Assembly: GCA_029961685.1 (NCBI GenBank)
Contig: JARWKL010000008.1
Span: 560,501 to 624,500 of the forward strand
DNA length: 64,000 bases
Origin: Aristolochia californica
Lineage: Eukaryota; Streptophyta; Magnoliopsida; Piperales; Aristolochiaceae
Direction: 5' to 3'
The notes beneath the pieces were generated by a model, which saw only the letters and a list, made by a program, of their open reading frames with translations, was not told where the DNA came from and made no database searches. Positions 37,370-50,087 of this stretch are shown piece by piece. The position numbers and the translations under genes are program-made. Within the stretch, counting starts at the first letter, position 1; each line of letters starts with the position of its first letter.

Positions 37370-39485
37370 TCAGTCAGCAGGCTGGTCAGTCTCAGCATAG
37401 GCCGTCTCAAGGTGAGCTTGCTCGGCCTCTTGCACCTCCTTCTCCGTCTTCCGCCCTTTCTTTGACTTGTAATAAACACTCATGAAAGTCCCAACAGCTC
37501 CATACTTCTGCCTGCAGAACTCATAAAGGGAGGCATCGAACATTCTCCAGAAGTTCTTCTCAGTTAACTCAGAGACAGCATACTGCGGCTGGAAGCCATG
37601 GTTCTCAATCAACCAATCCTCCATCTTGCGAACAGCTTCAGCTCCATCAAATTCCTCACCCCTGAAAACTGGTCCTGGTGTATAGTAGATACCTACATCC
37701 GTATACATCTGGGCATATTCTGTGTCACCCTGCCTATGTGCATGTTCAAAGCCAGGTTCAGGATACACCATAGCTTTCACAGGAAGTTTGTACAACCGGT
37801 GTGGGCAGAGCCATATTGGGTAGACCTGTAGAAGTAACATATGATGGATCTGTGAGAAGATAAACAAAACAATAACTCTGTTTGTCCTAGCTGACTATGC
37901 TCCCCTTAACAAAAGCAGTCATAACCTAATCAGGCAGCAACAAAAGTATAAAAAAGTAATCGCCAGTCAAAACTATTAGAAACCACCATACAACTTTAAA
38001 ACTACTAGTGGCCTGATTCCAAAACGTGAGGACATCTCAGACTATTTTTACTTGCCCGGGCTTAATTTAGCTGTTGTCCAATTGAAGACACAGGTCAATG
38101 GTTTTCCCAAGTCTCACTAACATATGGATATTACCCTTACCTTAATGTTTTTACACTAGTGTCTATATCTAATTCCTTTGATTAGGACTGTCAACAAATT
38201 TTTGAAAAAAAATATATAAATCCAAATTACTACATACCTCCAGCACACGGTGACTGAATTCCAAGGCATCACCGACCTTATAGAGAGGCACCAGCATATC
38301 TTGGATCACATGCATTTCATGGTAGTAGTTCCTAATAGCATCACCTTGAGTAGCCTTGAGCAATGAAACCTTGGGAGGCATCATCCATCCCAAAGTCCAC
38401 CTGAACCACCATTGGTCAGCAAATGGTAAGATCAGTTTTCCTTCCCAGTACAAACACCTGGTGTGCCTGTGATAATATTCCCTAGTTGGGATATACTCCA
38501 CAAACTCACCCTTCTTGAGGGCGGTTTCTGCATGCTGGTAGAACCAGGGTTTGAACCACCAACCCACACTGTTAATGACATTGCCTTTCAGCTTTGCTTC
38601 TTCCTTGGAAGCATACCTTCCTGTCATACAAACTGCTTCAGTGGGTGTGTAGATCATAGTCTCGACAAAATCTGGGACTTTTTCTGGGTTATCCTGATCC
38701 CCATCTCTGGGTGCAAAAGAATCAACATATGCCTGTGCAAGCTCCTTAAGGTTACCCCTGACAGGTTTATATGTCAGCCTCATGTATTCCTTAACAGGAA
38801 TGAGCTTAATTTCTGCTGCCACCAAGAGACCAAGTGTGCCTTGTGACCATGGTATTGCATAGAACAGGTCAGAGTACTCATTATCCCTTGTTGCACGAAC
38901 TAGACGCCCATCTGCAAGTACAATTTCATACGAAACAACTGTATCTGAGAAAAGCCCATAAAGGTGTGAACTTCCTTCGATTCCATATCCATTGATAAGA
39001 CCTCCAACGGTGAGATCATCAAGCTCTGCTACCACAGCAAGTGAAAGATTCATAGGGACTGTAACTCTGGAAATCTGGCCCATGTTAACCAATGGCTCCA
39101 CTCTAGCAATCATTCTCTCTTTGTCAATATCAAGAACATTTCTGAACTCCGAAAGGTCAACCTCAAAATGCCTGGCACGCTTGTAGTCAACATTACGCAT
39201 GCCCACAGCAATATAAGGTTTCCTGGCTGTACAGACAAGCCCATCTTTGGATGGGTTTCTCTCTTTGAGGCGTTTCATTACTTTCTTGACATTCTCATCG
39301 TGTTCCTTTTGACGACGCTTGAAGGATTTGCTTTCAGATCTGACATCCCCCAGGTAGGTGAGAAAATAGAGGGTGAATGAAATGGGGAGAACTACAAAGA
39401 TGACTATAATCCAACGGAACTGGACAAAATAGTCCACCCAGACCTTCTTTCTCTTTGGTCGCAAGGGTGCTTCCAAGTCTGACAT
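37370..39485 (-). CDS. DWF1: Delta(24)-sterol reductase DWARF1/DIMINUTO, 567 aa
   Basis: Two minus-strand coding exons, 39485-38238 and 37825-37370, join in phase 0. The FAD-dependent enzyme isomerises and reduces the side-chain double bond of 24-methylenecholesterol to campesterol, the precursor of brassinosteroids, at the ER. Residues about 24-46 form one membrane anchor. The FAD_binding_4-type domain follows (RNVDYKRARHFEVDLS, VAELDDLTVGGLINGYGIEGSSHLYG, LVRATRDNEYSDLFYAIPWSQGTLG). The C-terminal half has the conserved WWFKPWFYQHAE, CLYWEGKLILPF and MYTDVGIYYTPGP blocks, and ends in an acidic/Gln-rich tail. Length fits (Arabidopsis 561). A 2.8-kb intron in the 5' UTR is inferred from an acceptor at 39501-39503 just before the ATG. 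Confidence 0.98.
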
Positions 39486-39500
39486 GATGGATTAATGAAT

Positions 39501-42310
39501 CTGAAAATGACATTAAATTTAGCACTCATCATAAAAAAAAAAAGAAGAATAAAACAAATGGCTTCTTCATTACAAAAGACATAAAACCTGAAGTGACAGA
39601 AAGTATCAGAAAGTAATCAGGAAAAGTAATTTGAATATGAACATCATGAACTTTGACAACAAGAGGTAAAGAGACGGTCCAGGGCTTTCAGCCAAGATCA
39701 GTCTGTATTATACTGGGCATTCAATGAGGTATTTTAGATATTTCCTGACCAAACAGCGGCAAGGTAGGATGTACTTAATTTGATTAGAAGATAAAGTAAG
39801 ATGTTGAGAAAGGTTCTCCTAAAAGGAGGATTAGTTTCAAGATGGCCCTCAATTAGAGATTAATTGAGAAAACTCCGAACAATATCACAGATTTGTGAGC
39901 AGCCTAGATATACCAATACAGAGACCAATGTCCCTTGATAAAGACTCGAGAAACAAACACTAACATTACATGCATTGGACATGTAATTAAACATTGATAA
40001 TACATTCATTGAAAACCATCAACCAGAAACATGACTCCCGACACATCCACATAAAAGCCATCTGAAGACCCAAAATTCTTCAGCTTTGACACAAAAACAT
40101 GTATAATAAGAAATAGTAGAACAGAAGAAATAAAATCAGGAGAGCATAATAAGTTGTATAGATTGCAACAAGCTGAAAACAAATACTATAAGAAGTAAAA
40201 AAATTTGACATAGTCAATATACTTTTTTATAGTAGCCTAACAAAAAGGACTGTATCCAAGACCAGCAAACAGTACAACTGACAAAGTTGAATCTCATACC
40301 AAGCACTGAGATGGTCATTTTTTTATTTTTTTTATGAGATGTGAAAATTGTATACGTTTTGAAATTTGAGCTCAAAGAATTATTAATTCATCGACCGTAT
40401 AGATGCAACGGGTGGAATCACTGAGATGGTCATTCTTCCACGACAAGGTGGCATTTTCAGAAAAAGATTTGCAGTAGCACAGCAAATCTACCAGAATCAG
40501 TTCAATGCTTGCAAAAAATGTAAACAGGGGATTATACCATTATCAAATAATTCTAAAAAACCATACCTCAACATGGACATACATTTTAGTGGAAAAAAAG
40601 AAACAGAATGAGACCAGTTGAACAGTTACTGAATCCAGCAATGCATCTTCAAGAAATGTAGTACCCACGGTGTTGTGACTCACCTAATTGACCCACAACT
40701 CAGCCAGATCAACCTAGATTAGGGAGAAGATAAGTCAGTACTCGGGGTCATAATCAGCCCAGTGTACCACACGAGTTGCCCCTGACTCTCCCGAGTCAGG
40801 CTGCTGACTTAAGAGACTCAACCAGACTCAGTTTATCCAGATTGGATTTTATGGGCCCCGAGTTGGAACCCTAGTGGTGTCCCAAGTCTGGGTAACGCCA
40901 AGAAAATGAGCTTTCCAGCATTAGACAATTTCCTTTGTCTTGAAAATGCCTCTAACACTATTAAAGACATCAATAGAATTTCCATTGAATGGAACGGAAA
41001 CGACAAATGTGCCCATTTCGTAGAATTACATTTCCGTTTCAAAATGCTACAACTAATGAAACAGAAATGCCGAACATAGGCACACTATGGGAGTCCACTT
41101 ACGCTCATCAAACACATTGGATCCAGAAAGCTGAAAGGTCTAGACCACCAGAACATCTATCCTGCTCTCTGCCATCAGGCGACACAGCAGCTGTCTAAAA
41201 GGCATTCTAATTCCTTTGATAGCACGCTTGTGGCAGAGATGATCAAACCTACATTGTTTTTGCAACTTATGTTCCTCCTCTAACATTATTATTTAACAGA
41301 TGTTTATACTATTGTACATTAACCAACATATAAAACGAACCAGCAGTATTAGCTAACTGTAGACTGTTATGTCATAAGTTTGGCAATACTATTGAGGTAA
41401 TATAGGAACTCGATCCCGGGAAATCAACAATCTTTTTACAACCTTTCTCAGCCTAAGTTCCTAGTCCACTGGTCTCTCCGGCAATCTACCGATGCAAGTG
41501 AGTGTGCACAAAATATCACGGAAAAAATGAAACACTACAAGACTACTTCAGTGGATCAGTAGATCTGTGAACAGGAAACATTAGCGACAGAAAATAGTGA
41601 CAGCAAACAAAATGGAACAAAAACACCTATTAAACGGTGATGGCAAAAATGTGAACGCGAACAACGCCAACTAAAAAAGGAAGTTAAAAAGAATAGAAAG
41701 AAACTATGCCGACGCCGATCTGCTCGTAAAAACAATCCAGTCGTAAGGAACCTGGTTACCAGCTCCACCGTAAAGCGAAAACAGAACTAAAAGAGAAGAA
41801 TCTCCAAAAAGACAGCAAAACCGGAAAAGAGAACACAAACCATCACCACCACATACCAAAACCAAAACAGAATAAAAAAACACACTCACCTAAGCGCAAA
41901 ATGTACCTCAAACCCGACTATCCAGTATCACGAAAAAGATCCCTCGCATGGCCAAAAGCCCAAACCAGAGAGCAAATCGATGATTCACACGCGAAAGCGC
42001 TACTGTTCGACCCGTGTTATAAAGGAAAAAAACGGGGAAGAAACCGAGGCGAGATCAAACCGTAGAGATCCGTTCGATGTCACGTTGAGACTCAGACACA
42101 CATGTGACCGATATACTAAAATAATGAAAAAATTCCACTGAAAGTCCACGAGGAAAGGAAAACACAAAAACACTGTATTTGCAAACAGTAGGGTTAAACA
42201 CTTCTACTTCAACTAGTAAACTAAAAAAAAAAAAAAAACAAAAAAAAAGCAGATTCTGAAGAACGCCATTACAGAAGATACCGAAGCAGCGATCAGAGAT
42301 GAAAACGTAC
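39501..42310 (-). other. Inferred 5' UTR intron of DWF1
   Basis: On the minus strand an acceptor TTTTCAG lies 15 bp before the DWF1 ATG. The nearest convincing upstream exon is a CT-rich leader ending CCTCTG|GTACG at 42311. No coding sequence is recognisable between them. The segment contains a short SINE-like insertion at 40.3 kb. The pairing of these two sites is inferred, not shown. Confidence 0.5.
40304..40434 (-). mobile_element. Short SINE-like retroinsertion with 16-bp target-site duplication
   Basis: CACTGAGATGGTCATT occurs at 40304-40319 and again at 40419-40434, exactly flanking 99 bp. The insert begins on the plus strand with a T-rich run (TTTTATTTTTTTTATG), so read on the minus strand it ends in an A-rich tail. 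Its minus-strand start is TCCACCCGTTGCATC. Terminal A tail plus direct duplication is the hallmark of LINE-mediated retroposition. I cannot place it in a named SINE family; no Pol III boxes are evident, so it may be 5'-truncated. Confidence 0.7.
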
Positions 42311-42311
42311 C

Positions 42312-44176
42312 AGAGGAGACACAGAGAGAAATGCAGGCGACGGAGAGGAATTCTCGGCTGGAGGAATTGTTAAATGGAGTTTAGGAAGGCCGGGGCGAAA
42401 ATAAAAGAGCGTGGAGAGAAGACAAGGCCACGAAAAAAGAGAGGGAAGACAGGAATTTACTGAAAAGGCCCGAATTTCGTGTCTTTTCAAATGGGACGCA
42501 AATCACGTGGGGGGTGGGACACAGGTACAGTCACTCAAGGGACATGTCGACAATATCAAGCCCACTAAAGGGTAAAACGGAGACTCGCTTTCTGGCTTGC
42601 CCGAGTAAGATTTTTACACTTGCCACGTCACGAGTAAACCAATAATTTAAAATTTGTTATTTAAATTGGTTTTCTTTAAAGTAATTTTTTATTTTAAGGA
42701 TTTTTTTATTAAAAAAAATTGTTGTGTTTGAACCAATTTTTAAAATAAAATTTTAATTATAAATTTAATAAAATTAAAAACACAATAAAATAACAAAATG
42801 AAAACCATTTTTTACAATTCCAAACCATGGTTAAGTGACTCGTTAAACAAGTCCGGATTTGAGCAGAAATGGATGACAGGTGGCTTTTACTTCCTCTATC
42901 GTCACAAATTTTCAACACAAACATGACATGAAATTACAAAATCACCCTTTTATAAAAAAAGGGTAATCTATCCCTTGGACATCAAATAACTATAAAATAT
43001 TTAAAGCATTCTATAAATATTTAATGTATTTTATTCAACTTTGGCGTGGCATCATCATTATTGGTGACAGCCTGCATGCGGTGGGCCACAGGGAGAAAAA
43101 AATCTTTTTTATTTAAATGCCTCTTGCAAATGCAGCACACTGAAATTTATTGAGTCTGATATTTAAGCACGTCGTTAAGCATACTAAGATCAAGAACCCC
43201 GTCGCTTCCTAGAAAATTCGTCACCTTCCACGTTATTTGATTTGCTTCTGCGTTGTCAAAAGTTGTTGTCGTCCCTGATGCAACGGCCTTGACATTCGAT
43301 TCAGAAAGCTGATTTGGACCCATTTTGGATGAAAATGCCGTTTGTTAAGGTGGGGAAAAAAAAAATCTCTGGCTGTCTCGTCGTCTGCCCTTGAGCGAGG
43401 ATAGTCAGAGAGTGGGTCTTTGAACTGGATGAGCGCGATGGGCATCAAATGACTGGCACGCTTTGGTCAGAGCATAAAACCAGGATAGGTATCTGTATCT
43501 CATCCATCCCCTGTAGATGGAATGGAAATTTGGATCCGTTACCCTGTATCTCATCCCTCCCCTGTAGATGAATGACGATGATGCAGAAGCTCGTTGCAGG
43601 ATTAGCGAATGTCAAGTGAAAGGAAATTTACTGGTAAACCAATAATGAGAAAACTGGGCGGTGATCTTACACAGTTGAATGTCCTCGGAAGTTAAACAGT
43701 CATGATCCAATACGAAAAGTTATTTGATACAGAAGAACACATAATCCACAAAGTGTTAGATTTTACGGTATCCATTCGGCAAGAGAAGCTGCATGAACTT
43801 AATTGAATCACTCTCAATTGCTTAGAATATCAGACATACATAGAAATCCTTAGCAAACAAAATAGAAATTGAACAGTATAGCTCAGAGGCAACATGTAGG
43901 CCATGATCCAGGACTAGCAAGACCACGCGCAGCTAGAGTCTATGCATGGTTGTCTAGGAAAGCCAAGCATTCCGTTACTCTGAGCAAAACAGAGTCGCCT
44001 TTCCAAGTCTGAGAGGGCATACACGGGATTATTCCACATGGGGAAGAAGAAAAATTAGACAAAAACAAAATCTTCCAATGGTATCTCCATGGATTCCAAG
44101 GAAACCTACACTAGCTGAACCTCTGGTAACATTTGCAAAAAAAAAAAAAAGTTGCATGTCAAGACTCTCATGGAAG
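42312..44176. other. DWF1 promoter side and intergenic region
   Basis: This holds the inferred DWF1 leader exon (about 42312-42400, minus), AT-rich spacer, and the TAF15 3' UTR from about 43.9 kb. Apart from one small tandem duplication at 43.5 kb I recognise no gene; a 71-codon minus-strand frame at 43233-43448 has no familiar features. Confidence 0.5.
43494..43574. repeat. 50-bp tandem duplication
   Basis: CTGTATCTCATCCATCCCCT with following GTAGATGGAATG at 43494 recurs, with two differences, at 43544. The offset is 50 bp. The repeated unit has no obvious function. Confidence 0.85.
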
Positions 44177-46846
44177 TTAATACCAATCTCGATGACGATC
44201 ACGTTCTCTGCCATAATCTCGACCTCTCTCATGATCGTAGTCCCGATTCCGATCCCTGTCCCTGACTTTTCCTCGTTCCCTCTCCCTTTCTCTGCTTCGG
44301 CTTCGGCGTTGCTCCCTCTCATGTCCATACCCATCTCTGTTCCTGCTACTTTCTCTTTCTCCATGGTCCCTTCCACTTTCTTTGCTTCTAGCTCTACCAT
44401 CTCTCTCTAAAATGCCCAAGAGAAATAGATATATCAGCAAATGTTTGGCAAAAGTCTAGCCTTCACATCAGAGAGCAAGTATCATTCTTGCCCCAAAAAT
44501 GTCAAACAGGATAGACACAAGAAAGCACTTCTAGAAATTCAGAAAACAAAAAAAGAGCCAAAAAGATACCTAGTTCCTCTACTTCCCATCCTGCACGGCC
44601 AGAACCAGGAAGTGCCTGCCCAGTTTCGGTTTGATGCATTTTAACACGAAACTTCTTCTTGAGATTTCCAAATTCATCATATAACTCCCCATCATCCTTA
44701 AGAAAACGAAATGTGAAAATAAAATAAAATAAAATAAAATAAAGAAAACAAGACTGCTGCCACTAGAAAGAGAAATGCACAAAGATCTTACTTCCTCAGC
44801 CTCCTTTCTACGTCTTTTGGTTTCCTCCAACTCTTCTTCATCAAGTTCTTTGTACCCTCCAGCACGTCCTCCCCTGATAAATCCCAGTGGATACATTAAA
44901 AAGAAAAGAAGTCACATAAGATATGACATTGTAACTTCAAAAGGAAACAAATAAAATGCATTTCCTTTTCATGCAGAAGCTATTTAAAGTGTGAGCCAAA
45001 ACTATCATCACTAAATAAAGTATTTACAAATAGATACTACTTTTAAAGATTCTAACACATAATCTTACCTCACACCACCTTCATTGTGACCAGGTTTATT
45101 GGTGTTACAAATGTTGCATTTTGTGCGTTTTGCCCAGTTGATATTACCACACCTAAACCAACAGTGGGAACAATCAGTATAAAGCTTCCAAACAATTTAA
45201 AGACAAACAACTGAAGTTTCATAAAAGTTAAATCTATTAGATTCATCTTCAACGACCTCAAAAGAGAATTTATGTACATAAATCTAGAGCCTTTATAAAA
45301 GGTAAAAATATTTTCCCTGGTACGAAATGGATTCCGTCATTTAATGTTGCTTCCAGGCATAATAAGCAACAAGAAAAGATATTTAAAAATAAAAATAAAA
45401 AATTCGTAGGAGCCCTCAAACAAAGTACTCCAAAGAAATAAAAATAATCTTTATAGGAACCCTAAAAGAAAGTACTCCAAAGAAACATTGGCTTAAAGAG
45501 AGAATTCTTGAAGAAGAAGGATCCATGAAATCTGCAACAACAGCTAGCAACCTATCAAACTGCATGGCAAAGATAATAATGATTTATGGATTTCATATGC
45601 ACTTCAACTAAGAGAAGATAACTAAGAAATTTACTAAAGATAAACAGATAGAATAAGATTATACCCTCAATCTAATTAAAACAAGAAACATAATACGCAA
45701 TACTGTAATGCAAATCTGCAACAAAGTACTGAACTTCACATAGAAATTTTACATCTCCATTAGGCATAAGATATGTGAAATTAATTGACATCAGGAGCAG
45801 AAAAAACAAGTCCACTTACATTTGACTTTTTAAAGAATGTAAATAAGAGATAATGAGTTATTAAAATAGTGCTCATGTTGAGAAGATGAAGTTCAAAAGC
45901 ATCCTTACATGGGACAGGACCAATCATTGGGACCAAAAAGTCCTGTTGGACCCCCAGCAGGAGGACGACCATGGCCACCAGAGTCACCGCCACCACGGCC
46001 CTTACCCCGACCAGCAGATCCTCCGCCACCACCAGATGCACCAGTGGGGCGAGCAGTTCCACAACGGTTGCAGACACCACGAAATGCAAAGTTTACATTG
46101 GAACAACTGATTGCCAAAAAAGGAATGGAAATGAAAAATCCCCACTAACTTCATTAATAGCAATAAAAAGTATTAAAAGGCAAATGGGAAAAGAGCTGCT
46201 CACCAATGTCACAGTCACAGACCTTGTATTTGGACACGACCAGTCCCCGTCTTGTTGCCAAGCTTTACCGGAAGCATCACCTCGTCCTCTACCTCTTCCT
46301 TCACCCCCATCGCTCAAATCCTTAACGTCTCCGTCGACTCCACCAAAATCACCAGCGTGAATCTCGTCTGAGTTATAAGAGGGGTCAGCTGACTCTTTGC
46401 TCTTTGACTCAGCTATAAAGACTCCAATTATACTTCCATGGAAATCCTTGTTGTTGAACCATTCAACTGCAGCTGATGCTGCATAGGGATCCTCATACGT
46501 AACAGTTGCATCACCCTTTGGTTCATTGGTTGCTTTATCCCTATATAACCAAATCTTCGGCCGACCTGTCCTTTTGTCCTTCTATAGATTTCCAACAGAA
46601 AAAAGGAATGGAAAAGAGGCTATGAATATTAACTACTTAATGTACGATAGGACTTACGTAGGTTATATTATTAATAAAACTAAGATGAAGTGTAGTTTCA
46701 AAATGGTACCTGCTAGGACCCCCTACCTTTAGCAACCCTATGGTGCCAAAATATTCAGCCAGCATATTATCATCAGTTCCTTGAGGTAAGTTACAAACAT
46801 AGACAGATCCATTTGCTGGACCTCCTCTTCCAGAATGACTTGCCAT
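44177..46846 (-). CDS. TAF15: TAF15-like RNA-binding protein (RRM, two RanBP2 zinc fingers), 399 aa
   Basis: Seven minus-strand coding exons join in phase: 46846-46727, 46581-46223, 46106-45909, 45152-45069, 44873-44792, 44696-44570 and 44406-44177. It is a FET-family nuclear protein tied to TFIID and RNA processing. The RRM spans about 14-98 (GSVYVCNLPQ, KIWLYRDK). Zinc finger 1 is W154-x-C156-x4-C161-x10-C172-x2-C175; zinc finger 2 begins W222 and uses C224, C227, C238, C241. A Gly/Arg-rich linker (about 181-213) separates them. After zinc finger 2 come GGVRGGRAGGY, an acidic block and DDGELYDEFGNLKKKFRVK; the last exon is almost all RE/RD/RS dipeptides. The ATG at 46846 is used, because four extra codons upstream start with GTG. 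Order and blocks match Arabidopsis TAF15 (At1g50300) as I remember it. Confidence 0.94.
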
Positions 46847-47800
46847 GTCAATTGCCACACTCTTGGTTCATATACTCAAGAAGAACAAAACTAGCATGTA
46901 CCCAAGAAAAAGTTTCAGAATATAGCCAAGAAAATACTGTAATGTAACCTACAAACATTCGCGTTAAAAATCGAACACATCCCCATCAGATTCTAGAACT
47001 GTAGTGTAACAAAGTAATTGCATTACTTGTCAAAAAATTAAAATTTAAAGTTAAAACTCTGCTAATTTTTACATGGCAATAGGATAAGAGTACCAGCCTT
47101 GAGTGTAACCACTCAATTAAAACTTTGCTAATTTCACTCTAGCAATCAGATAGTTAATACCATCGAATACTCTCATATTTCTTCATTTATTTCTTCATTT
47201 ATAGTGTGTTCGCCTTTAAGCCGTCGTTTGAAATCTTTCGAAGCAGATTTTACACAATGCTTAAATCAACTTTCAGCTTTAAATTGTGGAAAGCCATCAC
47301 CATATCGACAAAAAAAAAAAATACTCGACAATAACCCACGATGAAAACATAAAAAAAAAAAATATATATATATATACCCGACCTCTCCTAAAATAGTATT
47401 GTTCAGAGTAAAAACGTAAGGAGCACAAAGAACGATTAACACATCAAATATAAAAAAAAAAACGTTAGATTCCTAAACCCAGAGACGCAAGTCAGCGTCC
47501 AAAACCCTAACAATTTCAAAGATCACCGACGTTTCTTAAGTGACATACCATTCTAGTTCATCATGTACCTTCCCGATTTAGACAGCCCTTGGACTATTTG
47601 GAATCCCCCCAAAAAAGAAGCATATATCACGCCATTTCTCTCTAAACAACCATACTCACATAGAGAAAGAATAAAGAACAAAATACTCCCGCTCACCTGC
47701 GTCAGAAAAGGAAGAAACGAAGCCAGATGAGAACAAACGACCGACGAATGCAGACGGATTTACACGCTCAGTAGGCAAAGAAGTGAGCCTCTAATGGAGG
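46847..47800 (-). other. TAF15 5' leader and promoter side
   Basis: On the minus strand a non-coding exon is likely at about 47800-47697. It ends GACGCAG|GTGAG and is followed by an AT-rich intron reaching almost to the start codon. A short AT microsatellite lies at about 47362-47375. No coding sequence is seen. Confidence 0.5.
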
Positions 47801-48517
47801 TCGATGCGAGGGTTCCTTTTTCTCTGCCCATATGGTTTGTTGTTATGACTTATTTATCCTCTGACAAATCGAAACATTACGAAGATACCCCTCTGTTATT
47901 GGCACAAATGATTAAACTGGATATCGGAGATGAAAAGTTCTGGGTCGCGTACTCTTCGAAGAGATGAAGGCCCCAACTTCCTTCCACAGATAAAATTTTC
48001 TGGTGACTTCTTCGCAACCTTAATCAACTCCTTTTGCCTCCACCAATGGCACATTGATCTTCAATGTTTGGTAGTCTTTGAGTTGACAGTCTTATACAGA
48101 TTCATCTCTTCTTTCAAACCTCCCATTAAAGAATATTTCTTAATCAGCAGAGATGAGTAAGATCATTGTTCTTGAACCTGACTTGAAAATTTTCATGTCG
48201 GATTCATCACTAATTATATGAATTTTTTACATTTTATCAATAAATTATGATTCTTCGATTTTCAATCTGCTTCGCCTGTAGTGTGCAATTTGCCTAACTC
48301 AACTTAGTTTTTTTTTTTTTAATGAGCACAATTAGATATTGGTTTAGTTATTAAAATTAATTAATTAATTTTAATTAAAAACCATGGGTGAAGGGAGGAG
48401 GGTCTTCCTCTTCTTAGATAAAATACCCTCTTAAATGCCATATATTTTAAATGTGATGAATTGATACTGGGTTTTTGTGGCCCCAGGTTAGTAATTTATA
48501 TTCTAGTAAAAGCTAAA

Positions 48518-48965
48518 AAAAAAATTCTTAGGATACATATTTCCCATAAACCTTCAGATAAAACCATATTAGTGCCTTATTAGGAAATTACATGGAAAAT
48601 TAGATGAACCTGTTAGTGTTTTGTTTAGAAAAATAAATAATAATTAATAATAATCTCATACATTACTATAATTATCAAATAAATTTTCAGTAAAATAAAA
48701 TATCAAATACAAAATTATCATGAAAAATTGCTTTGTGCTTACAACATCAATCATCAAACTTTTTCAAAAAATTTCCATTTGGTTTTTTACTAGCTTGGTT
48801 CGGAAATTTTATTTAAAAAATTATATGGATTTTTTGGTAAAATTTTTGAAGTAGAAAAGTATTTCCAAGAAATATGAGGCACTAACGGTCTTAGAACACT
48901 TATTTCTACTAGAAATATTTTTCCATCGTTTTTTGGAAAAAGACACTAACAAAGCCATAACGTTA
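48518..48965. repeat. Dispersed MITE-like repeat, copy 2
   Basis: It shares ordered blocks with 12375-12690: TTCTTAGGATACA, TATTAGTGCCTTATTA and AGAAAAGTATTTCCAAGAAATATGA. It also carries several TTAGTG words on the left and CACTAAC words on the right. CCTGTTAGTGTTTTGTTTAG at 48609 is nearly complementary to the right end AAAAAGACACTAACAAAGCC, giving an inverted-repeat pair about 330 bp apart. No coding capacity is present. Confidence 0.55.
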
Positions 48966-49110
48966 CCTTTGTAGCATATCTCAATGGAAAAATATTACTT
49001 AAAAAACCTTTTAATTCTAAGTTACTTCAAAAGTTTTATAACTTTTTAAAATAATAATAAAAAAAATCTCCACCTACTTACATAATCTATAGGCTAGGGC
49101 ACAAAGAATA

Positions 49111-49259
49111 ATTGGTAGGAGATCCTCCCCTCTACTTGCCATAATGCTCAAGGGGGTGACCATTGCAACACCACTCTCCTCTCTATTCTCCCCTTTTTTA
49201 TGCCAATTAGAGAGAAGATAAGAGAAGAAAAGAGGAGTGGAGAGGACTCCCCCACCAAT
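49111..49259. mobile_element. Candidate MITE with about 25-bp imperfect terminal inverted repeats
   Basis: The left end ATTGGTAGGAGATCCTCC (49111 on) and the complement of the right end, ATTGGTGGGGGAGTCCTC (49259 backwards), match over about 23-25 positions with a few differences. The interior is purine/pyrimidine-skewed in opposite senses on the two halves, so the whole 149 bp could fold back. No coding sequence and no certain target-site duplication. The superfamily cannot be assigned by eye. Confidence 0.6.
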
Positions 49260-50087
49260 GGTTAAAAAAGCCTATTTTATGACCCTTCTAAAAATAATAA
49301 ACTTTGTTGGCAATGTGTGAAATTTGATTATACTCCGAAACATCGTGGCAAATTACCCGAATACGGTATAAATACTCACCTGTTGCAAATTTCAAATTAG
49401 CTCCTGCATGAATTTATAAACAAAAAATTTACCAAAAGGTTGCCTCAACTAACTCTAATGATAACATGATTTAAAAAAAAAAAAAAACTTTAAAACTATT
49501 ATAGACTACTTCTGAACTATTTAAGAGTCATGAACTGTTTCATTTCTTGATGTTTAACACAGACAATACCCTGAGTTGTTAGTTACCTCCATGAAAATGG
49601 TTGTCCCCATTCTAATACATATTGGATAATGCAGCTAAGATGGAAAGAGAAGGGCATCAATTCATTTCACTGATGAGGGAAGAGAAAAATACACTAAGGC
49701 AATAGAAATCCATGCACAAATAAACCCAAGAAGACCCAAAGGGATTACAGATGATTGTCATGCAGCCATCCCTCCAGGTTGCTAGCAAAACCTTGGTGAA
49801 TCTCTAGATTTAAGAATTTAGTGCATTATGTGGCTAGAGCAAACTGGTTTCTTTCCTTCTCACTAATCTTCTGCAGGAACCAAGAGAATTGCTTCCAGTC
49901 AAGTGTATTCAGAGAAGAGGCAACCGTTTTAAATCCATTCAGAGGGGAGGTAACAGACATCCATGTCAAAGCAAACCCAACAACACAGACAGATCAAAAG
50001 ATGTTTTTCCTGCATCCGTCAATTCCCATTTCCATCTATTCCCTCACCTCCTCTATTGGAAGCCTCATCATCAGATCTCAATCATCA
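49260..50087. other. Spacer and 3' side of the PPR gene
   Basis: AT-rich spacer with the probable 3' UTR of the minus-strand PPR gene in its right part. Nothing else is recognisable. Confidence 0.5.

Noticed and set aside
45886..46360. Plus-strand open frames with PPPRPLPRP- or ATTALTPTS-like products
   Set aside because: They are antisense to the Gly/Arg-rich exons 2 and 3 of TAF15.
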